A DNA stretch of 64,000 nt from Porphyrobacter sp. ULC335 (GCF_025917005.1 NZ_CP078091.1:1302001-1366000), one strand, 5' to 3'. Shown: positions 46,195 to 54,994, numbered from the stretch's first letter. Numbers and translations are program-made. Notes: generated by a model from the sequence alone, not told the origin.

Positions 46195-48602
46195 GCTTTG
46201 CTCACCCTGCCGGTTGCGCCGTCCACGGTCAGGCTTTCCCCGTCCACGATCCACCGCGTTGCATCGGAAAGCCCGACGACGCAGGGAATACCCAGCTCGC
46301 GCGCAACGATGGCGCTGTGTGACAGCAGGCTGCCGCGCTCGACCACGATGGCGCCCGCGCTGGCGAACAGCGCGATCCATCCCGGATCGGTGTGCCGCGC
46401 CACCAGTATCTCGCCCGCCGCGATGCTCTGCCCGCGCGGGTCAGCGATGACGCGGGCGACCGCGGTGATGGTGCCTGCGGACGCGCCGGTGCCGGAGCGG
46501 GTGCGTTCATCGCTGGTGGCGGCTTGCGGCGCAGCGAGGGTCGCGGCAGCGCAGGCGGGGCCTTCGGTGATGATACGTTCGGGCGGGTCGGGCAGGGCAG
46601 CGGCGCGCTCCATTTCGCGGCGGCGCACTTCGGCGAGGCCTGCGAGATCGGCGGTGACACCGAAGCCCTCGATCGCGCCGAGCACTTCGGGCAGGGTCAG
46701 CAGGAACACGTCGCGCGGTGCACCGATGAGGCCCATCGCGTGAAACTGCGTGCCCATCGCCAGCAGCACGCGGCGCGCGCGGCCGAAGATACGGGTGCGC
46801 TCGTACCGCAGGTTCTCGCGGTCGCGCACGCGGTCCTTCGCCCAGCGCACCAGCCAGCGGGCAACGCGGCGTTTGACCGGTTTGCCCTTGAGCGCGCTGT
46901 CGAGCCGTGCCCAAGCATCGCCGCGTTCGGGCGCGGGGCCATGGCGGCTGCGCGCGGCGGCGGCAATGGCGGCGAACAGCGGGGTGGGGTCTTCGTCGAG
47001 CGTGACGCTTTCCAGCTTCAACTCCTCGGTGCAGCGGTCGCCGAATTCGGCGATGTAGCCCGCGACGCCCGGCGCGATGGCGCTGGCCTCCACGCCCGCG
47101 CGGTCCTGCGCATCGAGCGCTTCGAGCAGCGCCGCATCGTCCCGCGCGGTCTCTCCCATGGCGCGGATCAGCTGAGCGGGGCGGGCCGAGATGATGTCGC
47201 CTTGCCCGATCAGCACATCATTGAGCGCCGCCGTGCCCTCGGCCCCCGCCCAGTTCTCGAGCGCTTTGCGCGCCGCGCCAAAGGCAATCATGCACAGGAA
47301 ATCATTGACGATCGGCGCGTCCCAGCGGTCGAGCAGGTCGGCCTCGATCCGGCGGTATTCCGCCGCGAGTTCGGTGAGCGACAGGGTTGCCACCCGCTCG
47401 GGCGTGGTCGCCGCCAGCGCCCGGTCGAGCCGCTTGCGAAACAGTGCCGACGTTTCGGGCAGAGCGCGCGACGCCCGCCACAACCGCCACGCCGAACGGG
47501 CCATGCGGACATATTCGCGGAAGCGCTGGGGCTGGCCATGCTCGATCTGCCCCAGCAGCCGTTCGGGCAGGGGGGCGCTTGTCCCCATCATCCCGTCCAT
47601 GAAGCCGCGGTTGAGGCTGTATCCCGGCAGCATCGCCAGCGCGCGGTGCCAGTTGCCGAGGTTGTAATAGACCCGCCCCTCGATGCGGGAGAGCATGTTC
47701 TCGAACACCACCCGCTCGGCACGGATGCGTTCCGGCTCCACCCCTAACAGAGCCACGAAGGCCATATAGACCCGCGCATAGGCGTAGCTGGCGAAGGAGA
47801 AGGTTAGCGGGGCGACGATGCCGGGATAGCTCTCGACGATGTTCGAATTGTCGAACACCATGAAGCCGGGGTCGGCCAGCGGCGCGGGGCGTAAGGGGGA
47901 TGTGATCGGGCGGCTTTGCAACAGGTAGAGCTGCCCTTCGGCAAAGGCCCATTCGATATCCTGCGGCCCGCCGAAAGCGGCTTCGGCGGCGAGGCATAAT
48001 TCGGCGACTTCGCGCACCTGAGCCGGGGTCATCCCTTCGCCTTCGCCGGTGGTAGCGACCACCTCCAGAGCAGGGCGCGCCAGCCACCAGCCGCTCCCGT
48101 CGACCTCGCCTGCCACCAGCCGGTCACCGAGGCCGCGCGTGGCTGACACCACAACCCGGTCGCGGCGGCCCGCCACCGGGTCTGCGGAGAAGGCGACGCC
48201 GGCGTGATCGGCCGGGATCATGCGCTGTACCACCACGGCGGGTGGCGCGCTTTCGGCAATGCCCCGTTCGCTGCGATAAGCGGCAAGGCCCTCGCCAGCG
48301 CCCGATGCCGCAACCTGCGCGATCGCGTCGGCAACCGCTCCAGCGGGGACATTCAGCAGGCTTTCGAACTGACCGGCGTGGCTCGCTTCGGCCCCGTCTT
48401 CCGCCAACCCCGATGATCGCACCGCGTAAGGCCCCGGACCGAGTGTTTCGAGCGCATCGGCCAGTGAGGCCGGATCAGGCATCCCGCCCGAGGGCACGAC
48501 AAAGAACGGCGGCACGGCAAAGCCCGCCGCGCTCGCCCGGGCCAGCGCTTGGCCCTTGCCCCCCGCTCCCGCCGTGTTGGCCGCCGCCCCCGCAAGGATC
48601 AT
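46191..48602 (-). CDS. PEP synthase/rifampin-phosphotransferase-like dikinase
   Basis: 803 aa. N-terminal ATP-binding domain: GAGGKGQALARASAAGFAVP, YAVRSSGLAEDG, VVVQRMIPADHAGVAFS and DIEWAFAEGQLYLLQSRPIT. C-terminal swivelling domain: GSLLSHSAIVARELGIPCVV with the phospho-acceptor His at about 762. There is no PEP/pyruvate-binding TIM barrel after it, so the order (ATP domain, large middle domain, His domain) is that of rifampin phosphotransferase, which phosphorylates a small molecule. The ATG overlaps the UbiA stop. The middle domain (about 300-700) probably binds the operon's product or precursor. Confidence 0.86.
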   Translation of the reverse strand: MILAGAAANTAGAGGKGQALARASAAGFAVPPFFVVPSGGMPDPASLADALETLGPGPYAVRSSGLAEDGAEASHAGQFESLLNVPAGAVADAIAQVAASGAGEGLAAYRSERGIAESAPPAVVVQRMIPADHAGVAFSADPVAGRRDRVVVSATRGLGDRLVAGEVDGSGWWLARPALEVVATTGEGEGMTPAQVREVAELCLAAEAAFGGPQDIEWAFAEGQLYLLQSRPITSPLRPAPLADPGFMVFDNSNIVESYPGIVAPLTFSFASYAYARVYMAFVALLGVEPERIRAERVVFENMLSRIEGRVYYNLGNWHRALAMLPGYSLNRGFMDGMMGTSAPLPERLLGQIEHGQPQRFREYVRMARSAWRLWRASRALPETSALFRKRLDRALAATTPERVATLSLTELAAEYRRIEADLLDRWDAPIVNDFLCMIAFGAARKALENWAGAEGTAALNDVLIGQGDIISARPAQLIRAMGETARDDAALLEALDAQDRAGVEASAIAPGVAGYIAEFGDRCTEELKLESVTLDEDPTPLFAAIAAAARSRHGPAPERGDAWARLDSALKGKPVKRRVARWLVRWAKDRVRDRENLRYERTRIFGRARRVLLAMGTQFHAMGLIGAPRDVFLLTLPEVLGAIEGFGVTADLAGLAEVRRREMERAAALPDPPERIITEGPACAAATLAAPQAATSDERTRSGTGASAGTITAVARVIADPRGQSIAAGEILVARHTDPGWIALFASAGAIVVERGSLLSHSAIVARELGIPCVVGLSDATRWIVDGESLTVDGATGRVSKA

Positions 48603-49528
48603 CCGAAGGCCGCTCCCGCAAACGGCGCAAAGCCTGCTGCGCCGTAGCAGGCAAACACCCACAGGCCCGAGGCATCCTCCAGCGCCTTGGCTCGCTCCGG
48701 CGTAGCCTGCGCGCGGTAACGCAGCGCTGCTCGCACGGCATAGACCACCGCGACCAGCCCGATCCCGCCCGTCAGCCATGGCGTCCGCGTCGCCCAGCCA
48801 ACCGCGAGCAGCAGCGCAAGCGCCGCCATGAGGCACGCCAGCCACAGCACCGCGCCCCGCGCGGGGCCGAGGATACGGCTGTAACTATCCACCCCCTCGC
48901 GCTCGCTCTCCGGCGCCCACAGCTTGCGCCCGATCTCCAGCACGCAGCCATTGGCAAAGCTGAGGAACAGGAACAGCCACAGCCCCGCTGGCGGGGTGCC
49001 GTGCGGCGTCCACTCGACCCCGGTGATGACGAGGTCGATCAGCGGCATCACCGCCATGTGGCTGACCAGATAGGCAAAGGCCCGCGCCTTCAGCCAGTCG
49101 GCCACGAAGAACTCGAAGCTCATCAGCGTCATCCACAGCCACGCTGCGCCGAGCAGTCCCAGCAGCAGCAGCGGGCCGACCGACAGCGCGGCCAGCGCGG
49201 CGACGGCGGCGCTTGCGATGCCGAGCGCGATGATCGTCTCCAGCCGCACCAGTCCGCGCGGGATCGGGCGTTCGGGGCGGAAGCGGGCGTCGTCTTCCTT
49301 GTCCTTGATCTCGTCGAGCACCCGCAACTGGAAGAAGAAGGCGAGTGTGATGACGAAAGCGGCGAGATAGGCGGCCAGCGGCGGGGCGCCGCGCCCGGCA
49401 AGGTGCGCCGAAACACTGACGCTCGCGCCTGCAAAGACGGCGCAGAGCACGGCGGTCTTGCCGAGCGGGAAGCGTTCGGCCTGATAGGTCCACAGGCGGG
49501 CGGGCAGGGAGGGGCGGGCGGTCGCCAT
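48599..49528 (-). CDS. UbiA-family membrane prenyltransferase
   Basis: 309 aa with about 8-9 hydrophobic segments. First Asp-rich motif LDEIKDKEDDARFRPERPIPRG (split: DEIKDKEDD at 72-80, then RPIPRG). The second motif is weaker: EIGRKLWAPESE then GVDSYSRILG. By family it attaches an isoprenoid diphosphate to an acceptor in the membrane. It does not look like BchG or UbiA proper from these blocks. It lies three bases after the HMGR-like gene. Confidence 0.85.
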   Translation of the reverse strand: MATARPSLPARLWTYQAERFPLGKTAVLCAVFAGASVSVSAHLAGRGAPPLAAYLAAFVITLAFFFQLRVLDEIKDKEDDARFRPERPIPRGLVRLETIIALGIASAAVAALAALSVGPLLLLGLLGAAWLWMTLMSFEFFVADWLKARAFAYLVSHMAVMPLIDLVITGVEWTPHGTPPAGLWLFLFLSFANGCVLEIGRKLWAPESEREGVDSYSRILGPARGAVLWLACLMAALALLLAVGWATRTPWLTGGIGLVAVVYAVRAALRYRAQATPERAKALEDASGLWVFACYGAAGFAPFAGAAFG

Positions 49529-49531
49529 GCG

Positions 49532-50800
49532 TCAGCCGCGCGTCCGGGCGAGCTTATGGTGCGCGCTGGTGAAGACCCCGCTGGCAATCGCCGCCATGAT
49601 CGAGATTTCGCCAGCAAGACACAGCCCCGCGGTCACTTCCGCAAGCGCCCGCGCCTTGCCGCTGCCCGCAAGGCCCATCAGGTCGAGCGCTGCGCGCTGG
49701 TGCGGCATCCCCGTTCCGCCGCCCACCGTGCCGACCATCAGGTTGGGCAGGGTGACGCTCATGAACAACGCGCCGTCCGCGCGCGCCTCCATCCGGGTAA
49801 AGCCGACGGCGCTCTCGGCCACGCAGGCCGCGTCCTGCCCGGTAGCGATGAACAGCGCGGCGAGGCCGTTGGCAAAATGCCCCTGCGCGCCGATCTGGCC
49901 TGACAGCGTCGCGCCCAACTGCGCCACCCGCGCATAGGCAAGCATGGTTTCTGCCGACGTGCCAAGCGTGCGGCGGATCACCTCTTCGGGCAGGGTGACG
50001 CTAGCGGACACCTTGCGCCCGCGCCCGCCGATCAGGCCCAGGTAACTCGCCTTCTTGTCGCCCGAGAAATTGCCCTCGATGAACCAGTGCAGCGGCTTCA
50101 CCGGTGTGTGCGCGATGATCCAGCGGCACAGCGCATCGGTAGCGATGGTGACCATGTTCTGCCCGGATGCATCGCCGGTGGTGTAGCGGCAGACAAGGAA
50201 CACGGTGTCGCTGTCGATCATCGGCTCGATCGATTGCAGGCGGCCGTGGCGGGTGGTGGCGTGCGCGGCGGCGGCCAGCTCGGCTTCATGCTGGGTAGCC
50301 CAGGCGACAAAGCTTCCGGCTTCGGCCAGCGAGGTAAAGACGAAGGCGGGCGCGCGGGCGACATTCTCGCCCAGCAGCGCCGCGCTCGTCCCGCCGGCCT
50401 GATTGATGGCGTGCGCACCGCGTGCATAGGAGGCGACCAGCGCCGCCTCGCTAGTGGCAAGCGGTAGCCAGTAATCGCCCGATGCATGGAGGCCGTTGAC
50501 CCGCAGCGGCCCCGCCACGCCCAGCGGCAGGGCGGTCATGCCGATCGGATTTTCGATATTGCCCGCGCATTGTCCGAGCGCGGCGAGCGCCTCTTCGCTG
50601 GCAATTGGCCCCGTCGCTCCGGTGCCTGCATCGGCCCACCATTGGCGGATCGCATCGGGATCAATCCCGCGACGGACGGTGAAGCGCTTCGTCCCCGCCG
50701 TGCCCGCACCGCCAAGCCGCGCGCTCAAGGCGTCTGCCGCACCGGCACCCCCCAGCGATTCGATGAAAGCCAGCAGACGCCGGGGAAACAACACACTCAT
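49532..50800 (-). CDS. HMG-CoA reductase-like protein, class I type
   Basis: 422 aa, the length of soluble class I (archaeal-type) HMG-CoA reductase. All four catalytic residues align: E118 in LATSEAALVAS, K249 in FSGDKKASY, D323 in IATGQDAACVAES, H414 in TSAHHKLAR. ENPIGMTALPLGVAGPLRVN, TTGDASGQNM (NAD(P)-binding) and GTVGGGTGMPHQ also match. By family it reduces HMG-CoA to mevalonate. Alphaproteobacteria normally use the MEP route, so this first gene of a seven-gene operon is unexpected. The start is uncertain: ATG at 50800 is preferred, a GTG 27 bases upstream is possible. Confidence 0.85.
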   Translation of the reverse strand: MSVLFPRRLLAFIESLGGAGAADALSARLGGAGTAGTKRFTVRRGIDPDAIRQWWADAGTGATGPIASEEALAALGQCAGNIENPIGMTALPLGVAGPLRVNGLHASGDYWLPLATSEAALVASYARGAHAINQAGGTSAALLGENVARAPAFVFTSLAEAGSFVAWATQHEAELAAAAHATTRHGRLQSIEPMIDSDTVFLVCRYTTGDASGQNMVTIATDALCRWIIAHTPVKPLHWFIEGNFSGDKKASYLGLIGGRGRKVSASVTLPEEVIRRTLGTSAETMLAYARVAQLGATLSGQIGAQGHFANGLAALFIATGQDAACVAESAVGFTRMEARADGALFMSVTLPNLMVGTVGGGTGMPHQRAALDLMGLAGSGKARALAEVTAGLCLAGEISIMAAIASGVFTSAHHKLARTRG

Positions 50801-50955
50801 TCTCCCACGCGCCGGCGGGCCCGGCACGTAAGGGGCTTAAACCATGAGTGCTTAAATTAATGCAACGCCAAAGCGTGGCGCGTGCGCGGCGAAGTAACCG
50901 GGCGGCGATCCAAATGAGCGGCCGGCAGAATTCCTCCGGTGAGGCGCCGTAGCGA
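50801..50955 (-). other. Gap upstream of the HMGR-like operon
   Basis: Reading leftward, a small hairpin (arms CGCCA and TGGCG at 50864-50878) is followed by an AT-rich stretch with two GCTTAAA direct repeats 15 bases apart (50833 and 50848). The hairpin may end the carotenoid-oxygenase transcript and the AT-rich part may hold the operon promoter; no convincing -35/-10 pair was found. Confidence 0.4.
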
Positions 50956-52434
50956 TTATGCCCCGACGAACACCCCGTGAAAACTGATCGGCAGCGCGAC
51001 ATCGGCGCGCCAGCTTGCAACCGGGCCAGCTGCCACATCGCCAGCACGAAGCAGATGCAACTCGCTCACACCGGCTTTCAGATTGAGGGTTGATCCGATC
51101 AGCCAGCCATCGCCTTCGCGCGCGCTTTTGCCTGGTGCATACTGGAACTCCTCCACGAGCTGATGTTCCCCGAAGTCGAAGCTGTCCGCGCGCCCGCGTT
51201 GCCAGTCCCAGGTGGCGATGCCGTGGGGAAAGGGTCCGTTGTCGTCATATCCCGTCACATGGACGGTCAACTGGTGCGGCTGCTGCGCGCGGCGCAGGTC
51301 GCTGGCCGGGAATTCCGCCGCGATCCCTGTGGTTTCAAGCGCGGCCTTTCCGTCGGGGTAGAGCACGATCTGCTGCAGCACGGGACGCGGCGCGCGGATA
51401 TATTCCCCGCGCAGCATGGCGCTGGCGCTGGTCTGGCCGAAGGTCGGATCTGCCTCGATGCAGCCGGCAAAGCGGATGGTGCCATCGGCCTCCTCCCAGC
51501 CATCACCATAGTGGAAGGCGCTGAAGGCCGGCAGCTCGTAGATGCGGCGCTGGCTCAGATCGTCCTTGGCGACGACCAGGATCTGTGTGCCAAGACCGGG
51601 CTGCCATTCCATCGTGGTGCTGATCGGAAAGCCGCCGCGGGTTTGCAGCCACGGTTGCAGCACGATCACGATGTGCCGTGCGGTGATGGTGAAGTCATGG
51701 AAATAGCTGGCGCGCGGCAGTGGCAGCACGGCAAAATCAATCAACCGCCCGTCCGCGCCGAGATGCCAAAGTCCCGTCACCCGCCCATTGCCGCCGAAAT
51801 TCCAGACCGAACCGTCAGCCTCTATCCGCGGGTGAGCGGAAAACGGCATATGACGAAGATCGTCGCGGAAGGTCTTGATCCCCGCGGTCAACAGGCTTTC
51901 CGGGTCGAGCTGCGTCGCCGATCCGCCCTCCCAAAGGGCCAGCAGTTCGCCGCCGAGCATCATCACACTGGTGTTGGCAGCGTTGGTATCATCGTTGTTG
52001 TTGATGGTCGCTCCTTCCCCGACAGGCGTGCCGAAGCCGGGCATCACGATCCGGTCGAGCCGGGCTTCCTGCCGCCGTTTGGGCGTATCGGCGAAACGTG
52101 CGGCGAGGCTCGCGCGGCCGTCGGCAACCCGGAACCGCCGGATCAACCCGTCCCCGTCGAACCAGTGGCCCGCGCTCGATCCGCCGCGCCGGAATTTGGC
52201 GGGGCCGTTGCGGTAGAGGGTGCCTGCGAAATCTGTCGGCGCACGGCCCGCAATCTGGGTCAGGGTGCGCGGCGCGATATCGGCCTCGACATCGGCGACT
52301 CCCAACGCCCAAAGCGCAGGCGCTGACCCGGCCAGCGCCCGTTCGGGGGTGATGACCGCGCTGGCTGCCGCGGCGGCCAGGAGCGACTGGATGAAGCGGC
52401 GGCGGTCGAGCGGGGAAGAAGGCAAGCTGGTCAT
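50956..52434 (-). CDS. Exported carotenoid oxygenase (retinal pigment epithelial protein family)
   Basis: 492 aa. Twin-arginine leader RRRFIQSLLAAAAAS at the N-terminus suggests Tat export, unusual for this family. Iron ligands are the four His at about 201 (SAHPRIEADG), 246 (SYFHDFTIT), 308 (FSAFHYGDGWEE) and 486 (SFHGVFV). By family it cleaves carotenoids, or stilbenes in the lignostilbene branch, at a double bond. AGGAG precedes the ATG. The HMGR operon follows 155 bases downstream on the same strand and the DUF2141 gene is 25 bases upstream. Confidence 0.9.
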   Translation of the reverse strand: MTSLPSSPLDRRRFIQSLLAAAAASAVITPERALAGSAPALWALGVADVEADIAPRTLTQIAGRAPTDFAGTLYRNGPAKFRRGGSSAGHWFDGDGLIRRFRVADGRASLAARFADTPKRRQEARLDRIVMPGFGTPVGEGATINNNDDTNAANTSVMMLGGELLALWEGGSATQLDPESLLTAGIKTFRDDLRHMPFSAHPRIEADGSVWNFGGNGRVTGLWHLGADGRLIDFAVLPLPRASYFHDFTITARHIVIVLQPWLQTRGGFPISTTMEWQPGLGTQILVVAKDDLSQRRIYELPAFSAFHYGDGWEEADGTIRFAGCIEADPTFGQTSASAMLRGEYIRAPRPVLQQIVLYPDGKAALETTGIAAEFPASDLRRAQQPHQLTVHVTGYDDNGPFPHGIATWDWQRGRADSFDFGEHQLVEEFQYAPGKSAREGDGWLIGSTLNLKAGVSELHLLRAGDVAAGPVASWRADVALPISFHGVFVGA

Positions 52435-52459
52435 TGATCGTGCTCCTGCGCCAGGCCGG

Positions 52460-52963
52460 TTACCGGAATGAAATCGTCTGCACGGTGGGCCCGGCAATCT
52501 CGAACGCGGCGGCATCCCATGTGGCAGGCCCCATGTTCCCGACCGCGTTGTTGGAGAAGGCAAAGGGTTCGATCGGCATCCCGAACGGGTTGGTGTTCAT
52601 CTTGCCGTCGGCGTTCACATCATGGAGGATCTTGAACCCGTAACGCCCCGGAGCGACATCGGCGATCGTGGCCGTGACGGTGTCTCCGGTGACCGCAATG
52701 GCGATCGCCCGGACCGGAGCCTTGCCGCTGTCATAGGCATCCTTGCTGTCGAACAGAGCCAGCATGATCTGGCCGGTCGGGCTGGCAAACCGGGTGAAGT
52801 TGATCTGGAGCGTCGTGGCGCCGGCGACCGGGCTGCCGCGTTCCGCATCGGCCTGCGCCACCGTCGGAGCAGGCGGAACGGCGTCCTCGGCAGCGAGGCG
52901 AGGGGTGTGGATCAGCAGGGCAAGGCCGATAACAGCGGAGATGGTGGTGTTTGAACGGGTCAT
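52460..52963 (-). CDS. DUF2141 domain protein, exported
   Basis: 167 aa. Signal peptide MTRSNTTISAVIGLALLIHT with cleavage near RLAA. DUF2141 signature: GQIMLALFDSKDAYDSG, then VAPGRYGFKILHDVNADGKM and NPFGMPIEPFAFSNNAVGNM. A beta-sandwich of unknown role, often found near carotenoid or lipid genes. AAGGA before the ATG decides the start. It lies 25 bases upstream of the carotenoid-oxygenase gene in the same direction, so they are likely co-transcribed. Confidence 0.85.
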   Translation of the reverse strand: MTRSNTTISAVIGLALLIHTPRLAAEDAVPPAPTVAQADAERGSPVAGATTLQINFTRFASPTGQIMLALFDSKDAYDSGKAPVRAIAIAVTGDTVTATIADVAPGRYGFKILHDVNADGKMNTNPFGMPIEPFAFSNNAVGNMGPATWDAAAFEIAGPTVQTISFR

Positions 52964-53080
52964 GGCAAGCGTTCCTTCACATGCGGTGGTTGATGACGAT
53001 TGCCGTCTGCCGCCCGCCGCAGTGCCGCGCCATCGCAGCTTCGCAATGTGCAAGGATCCTTCGCCAAATGCGGAGACAAA

Positions 53081-53103
53081 CCATTTCACGCTGCGTGAAA
53101 TGG
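53081..53103. promoter_or_regulatory. Perfect 23-bp palindrome, arms CCATTTCACGC
   Basis: Eleven-base arms around a single T with no mismatch, 117 bases upstream of the DUF2141 gene. It has no T-run, so it looks like a protein-binding site for the DUF2141/carotenoid-oxygenase transcript rather than a terminator. No protein gene was found in 52964-53312. Confidence 0.6.
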
Positions 53104-53312
53104 CCATTGCGCTTCGTCAGCTGGTCGTCCGGGAAGGTCGGAAAGGCGATGTCACCCCTTGCTCTGCCGATGAGGCGTCACGAATCCGCCCAAGGTATGT
53201 TGACCAATCCCGTGTCATCGTGGCAATGGGCGACCGCATCTTGCCAAGCGGCGCAAAACGAAGCGCAGTCCGGTACACGCCGGACCGAAAATCCAGAGCT
53301 TTGCAGATCAAT

Positions 53313-53386
53313 GCGGGTGTAGCTCAATGGTAGAGCAGAAGCTTCCCAAGCTTACGACGAGGGTTCGATTCCCTTCACCCGCTCCA
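53313..53386 (+). tRNA. tRNA-Gly, anticodon CCC
   Basis: 74 nt with encoded CCA. Acceptor stem GCGGGTG pairs with CACCCGC, the D arm is GCTC/GAGC, the anticodon loop TTCCCAA gives CCC, and the T arm GAGGG-TTCGATT-CCCTT is intact. A tyrosine-recombinase remnant follows at once, so its 3' end is the probable attachment site of an island. Confidence 0.96.
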
Positions 53387-53496
53387 GGCATCCCTTCCCA
53401 AACAGCCCCGACAAGTCTTTGAAGCCCTCGGAAATCAGAAGGTTTTAGGCCCTCGGCCGTCCGAGAGAGGCCCTATTCTTCCCGCTGAATCCGGCG

Positions 53497-53938
53497 TTGC
53501 TGGGGGCCACTAGACCGGAAGGAGCTGGTATCTATGGCTCTTATCTTCGTAGCGCCCAGAAATGCGAAGCTCACAAGATGGGTGTAGCCTTCGGCCCATT
53601 TGTGTTGATCCAGCCTTCCGGAGGGAGGCAATGGCGTTTCAAGTATCGTTTTGACGACCGCGAGAAGAAGCTCGCCATCGGAGCCCACCCCGTCATTGGC
53701 GTGGCGGAAGCGCGACGGCCAGAATGCTTGGGTTGCCAGCAAGGCTGTCCGCAGCGAGCACCTGATTTCGCTTTTCAAGGCGCGGTTGGGTCGTATGCCC
53801 CTTACCGACATCGAGCCCGCTGATGTGCTCGCGGCCGTCCGCAAGATCGAACGCCAAGGCCAACTGGTAAGCGCCCGTCGTACCCTGCAACCGGCCGGCG
53901 CAGTATTCCGCTATGCGGTGGCGAACGTCCGGTTCTGA
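53497..53938 (+). pseudogene. Tyrosine recombinase (phage/island integrase) remnant, frameshifted and truncated
   Basis: The first frame (to about 53720) reads VLIQPSGGRQWRFKYRF and KLAIGAHPVIGVAEAR, the arm-binding N-terminus of P4-type integrases. The homology continues in another frame from about 53750: HLISLFKARLGRMPLTDIEP and ARRTLQPAGAVFRYAV, the core-binding domain. It ends before the catalytic R-H-R-Y domain. So the gene is broken at least once internally and lost its catalytic half. Location right after tRNA-Gly marks the insertion point of an old island. Confidence 0.8.
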
Positions 53939-53973
53939 CAAGAGCGGCCGGTCACCGGGTATCCATCGCCTGA

Positions 53974-54981
53974 TTAGGCCCCCGGACAGCGCCCATCCGG
54001 CAATCCAAGGAACGCGCCGAGCAGGGCGTTGGCAGCCTGCGGGTCCTCGAAAGGTGTCCAGTGGCCCACGCCCGCGAGCATCGCAGTGGTGAGGTTTTCT
54101 GACTTGGCACGGGCCCGCTTGGCGAGGGTGGGAGCAAATGTCTTGTCCTCGCTTCCCTCGATCAACAGCACCGGCATGGTTTTGGAGCCCGTGCGCCTTG
54201 GCCACCCGCTGCGGGGACTTATGGCATCAAAGGGCGGGATATTGGCGCGGTACCAAGCAATACCGGCGTCAATCGCTGCCGGGTCGGACAGCGCACTGCG
54301 GAACAGTTCGCCTTCCTCGGCGGTCAATACGCCTTCCGATATTGCGCGGCCATAGGCTGTCTCGAACAGGGTGGACGGCACGTTCAGCCGCTCGATGCTC
54401 TCACGGTTGAGTGCCTGGAGGCGCGGGACGTAAGCCGAGGCTGCCCGCTGCGCCGGGTCGTCGGCCAGCATGTCGAGAAACAGGTCATAAGGCGGCGCGC
54501 TGAATATGGCGAGCCGGTCAAGCCGCTGCGGTTTCCACTGTGCGTAAGACCATGCCAGCGCGCCGCCCCAGTCGTGTCCCACCAGCGTGACTTTCTGACC
54601 AGGCGCCAGCGCCGCAATCGTGCGGTCAAGCTGCCGCGCGAGCCGTGCCACCCGGTAGTCAGCATCGCGCGCAGGACGGCCCGACAGGCCTGCCCCTGGC
54701 GCATCGATTGCGATCATTTTGCGGCACTCGCCGAAGGCCTCCATCTGGTCAAACCAGACATACCAGAAGCTGGGAAAGCCGTGGACGAGGATCACGGGCG
54801 GCCCCTCACCCGTGGAGACGTAGTGGATGCGGTCGTCGCCCTTGCCGATGAAACCTTCGGTATAGGGGCGGCTGCCGACGCGGTTGGCATGAATGACTGC
54901 GGGATCTGTGGCAGCCGCCACTGTTAACAGTCCGGCGACCAAGGCAGCAATCAAGTGCCGCGCCAGCTCAATGATCCGCAT
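53974..54981 (-). CDS. Epoxide hydrolase-like alpha/beta hydrolase, exported
   Basis: 335 aa with an N-terminal hydrophobic signal (ELARHLIAALVAGLLTVAAA). HGFPSFWYVW oxyanion block, Asp nucleophile in LVGHDWGGALAW, and the catalytic His in GVGHWTPFEDP. An Asp nucleophile in GHDWG is typical of epoxide hydrolases and haloalkane dehalogenases; the cap is not resolved by eye. The ATG follows AGGGGG. It is divergent from the cytochrome/PQQ dehydrogenase gene across 50 bp. Confidence 0.84.
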   Translation of the reverse strand: MRIIELARHLIAALVAGLLTVAAATDPAVIHANRVGSRPYTEGFIGKGDDRIHYVSTGEGPPVILVHGFPSFWYVWFDQMEAFGECRKMIAIDAPGAGLSGRPARDADYRVARLARQLDRTIAALAPGQKVTLVGHDWGGALAWSYAQWKPQRLDRLAIFSAPPYDLFLDMLADDPAQRAASAYVPRLQALNRESIERLNVPSTLFETAYGRAISEGVLTAEEGELFRSALSDPAAIDAGIAWYRANIPPFDAISPRSGWPRRTGSKTMPVLLIEGSEDKTFAPTLAKRARAKSENLTTAMLAGVGHWTPFEDPQAANALLGAFLGLPDGRCPGA

Positions 54982-54994
54982 TGACACCCCCTTT

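Noticed and set aside
48242-49903. 553-codon plus-strand frame across the dikinase, UbiA and HMGR genes
   Set aside because: It runs through three well-supported genes on the other strand and is Arg/Pro/Gln-rich with no recognisable motif.
52743-53333. Plus-strand open frame between DUF2141 and tRNA-Gly
   Set aside because: It overlaps the DUF2141 gene and runs into the tRNA, with no domain and no ribosome site.
53497-53938. Active integrase
   Set aside because: The homology jumps frame inside the gene and ends before the catalytic domain, so the protein cannot recombine DNA.
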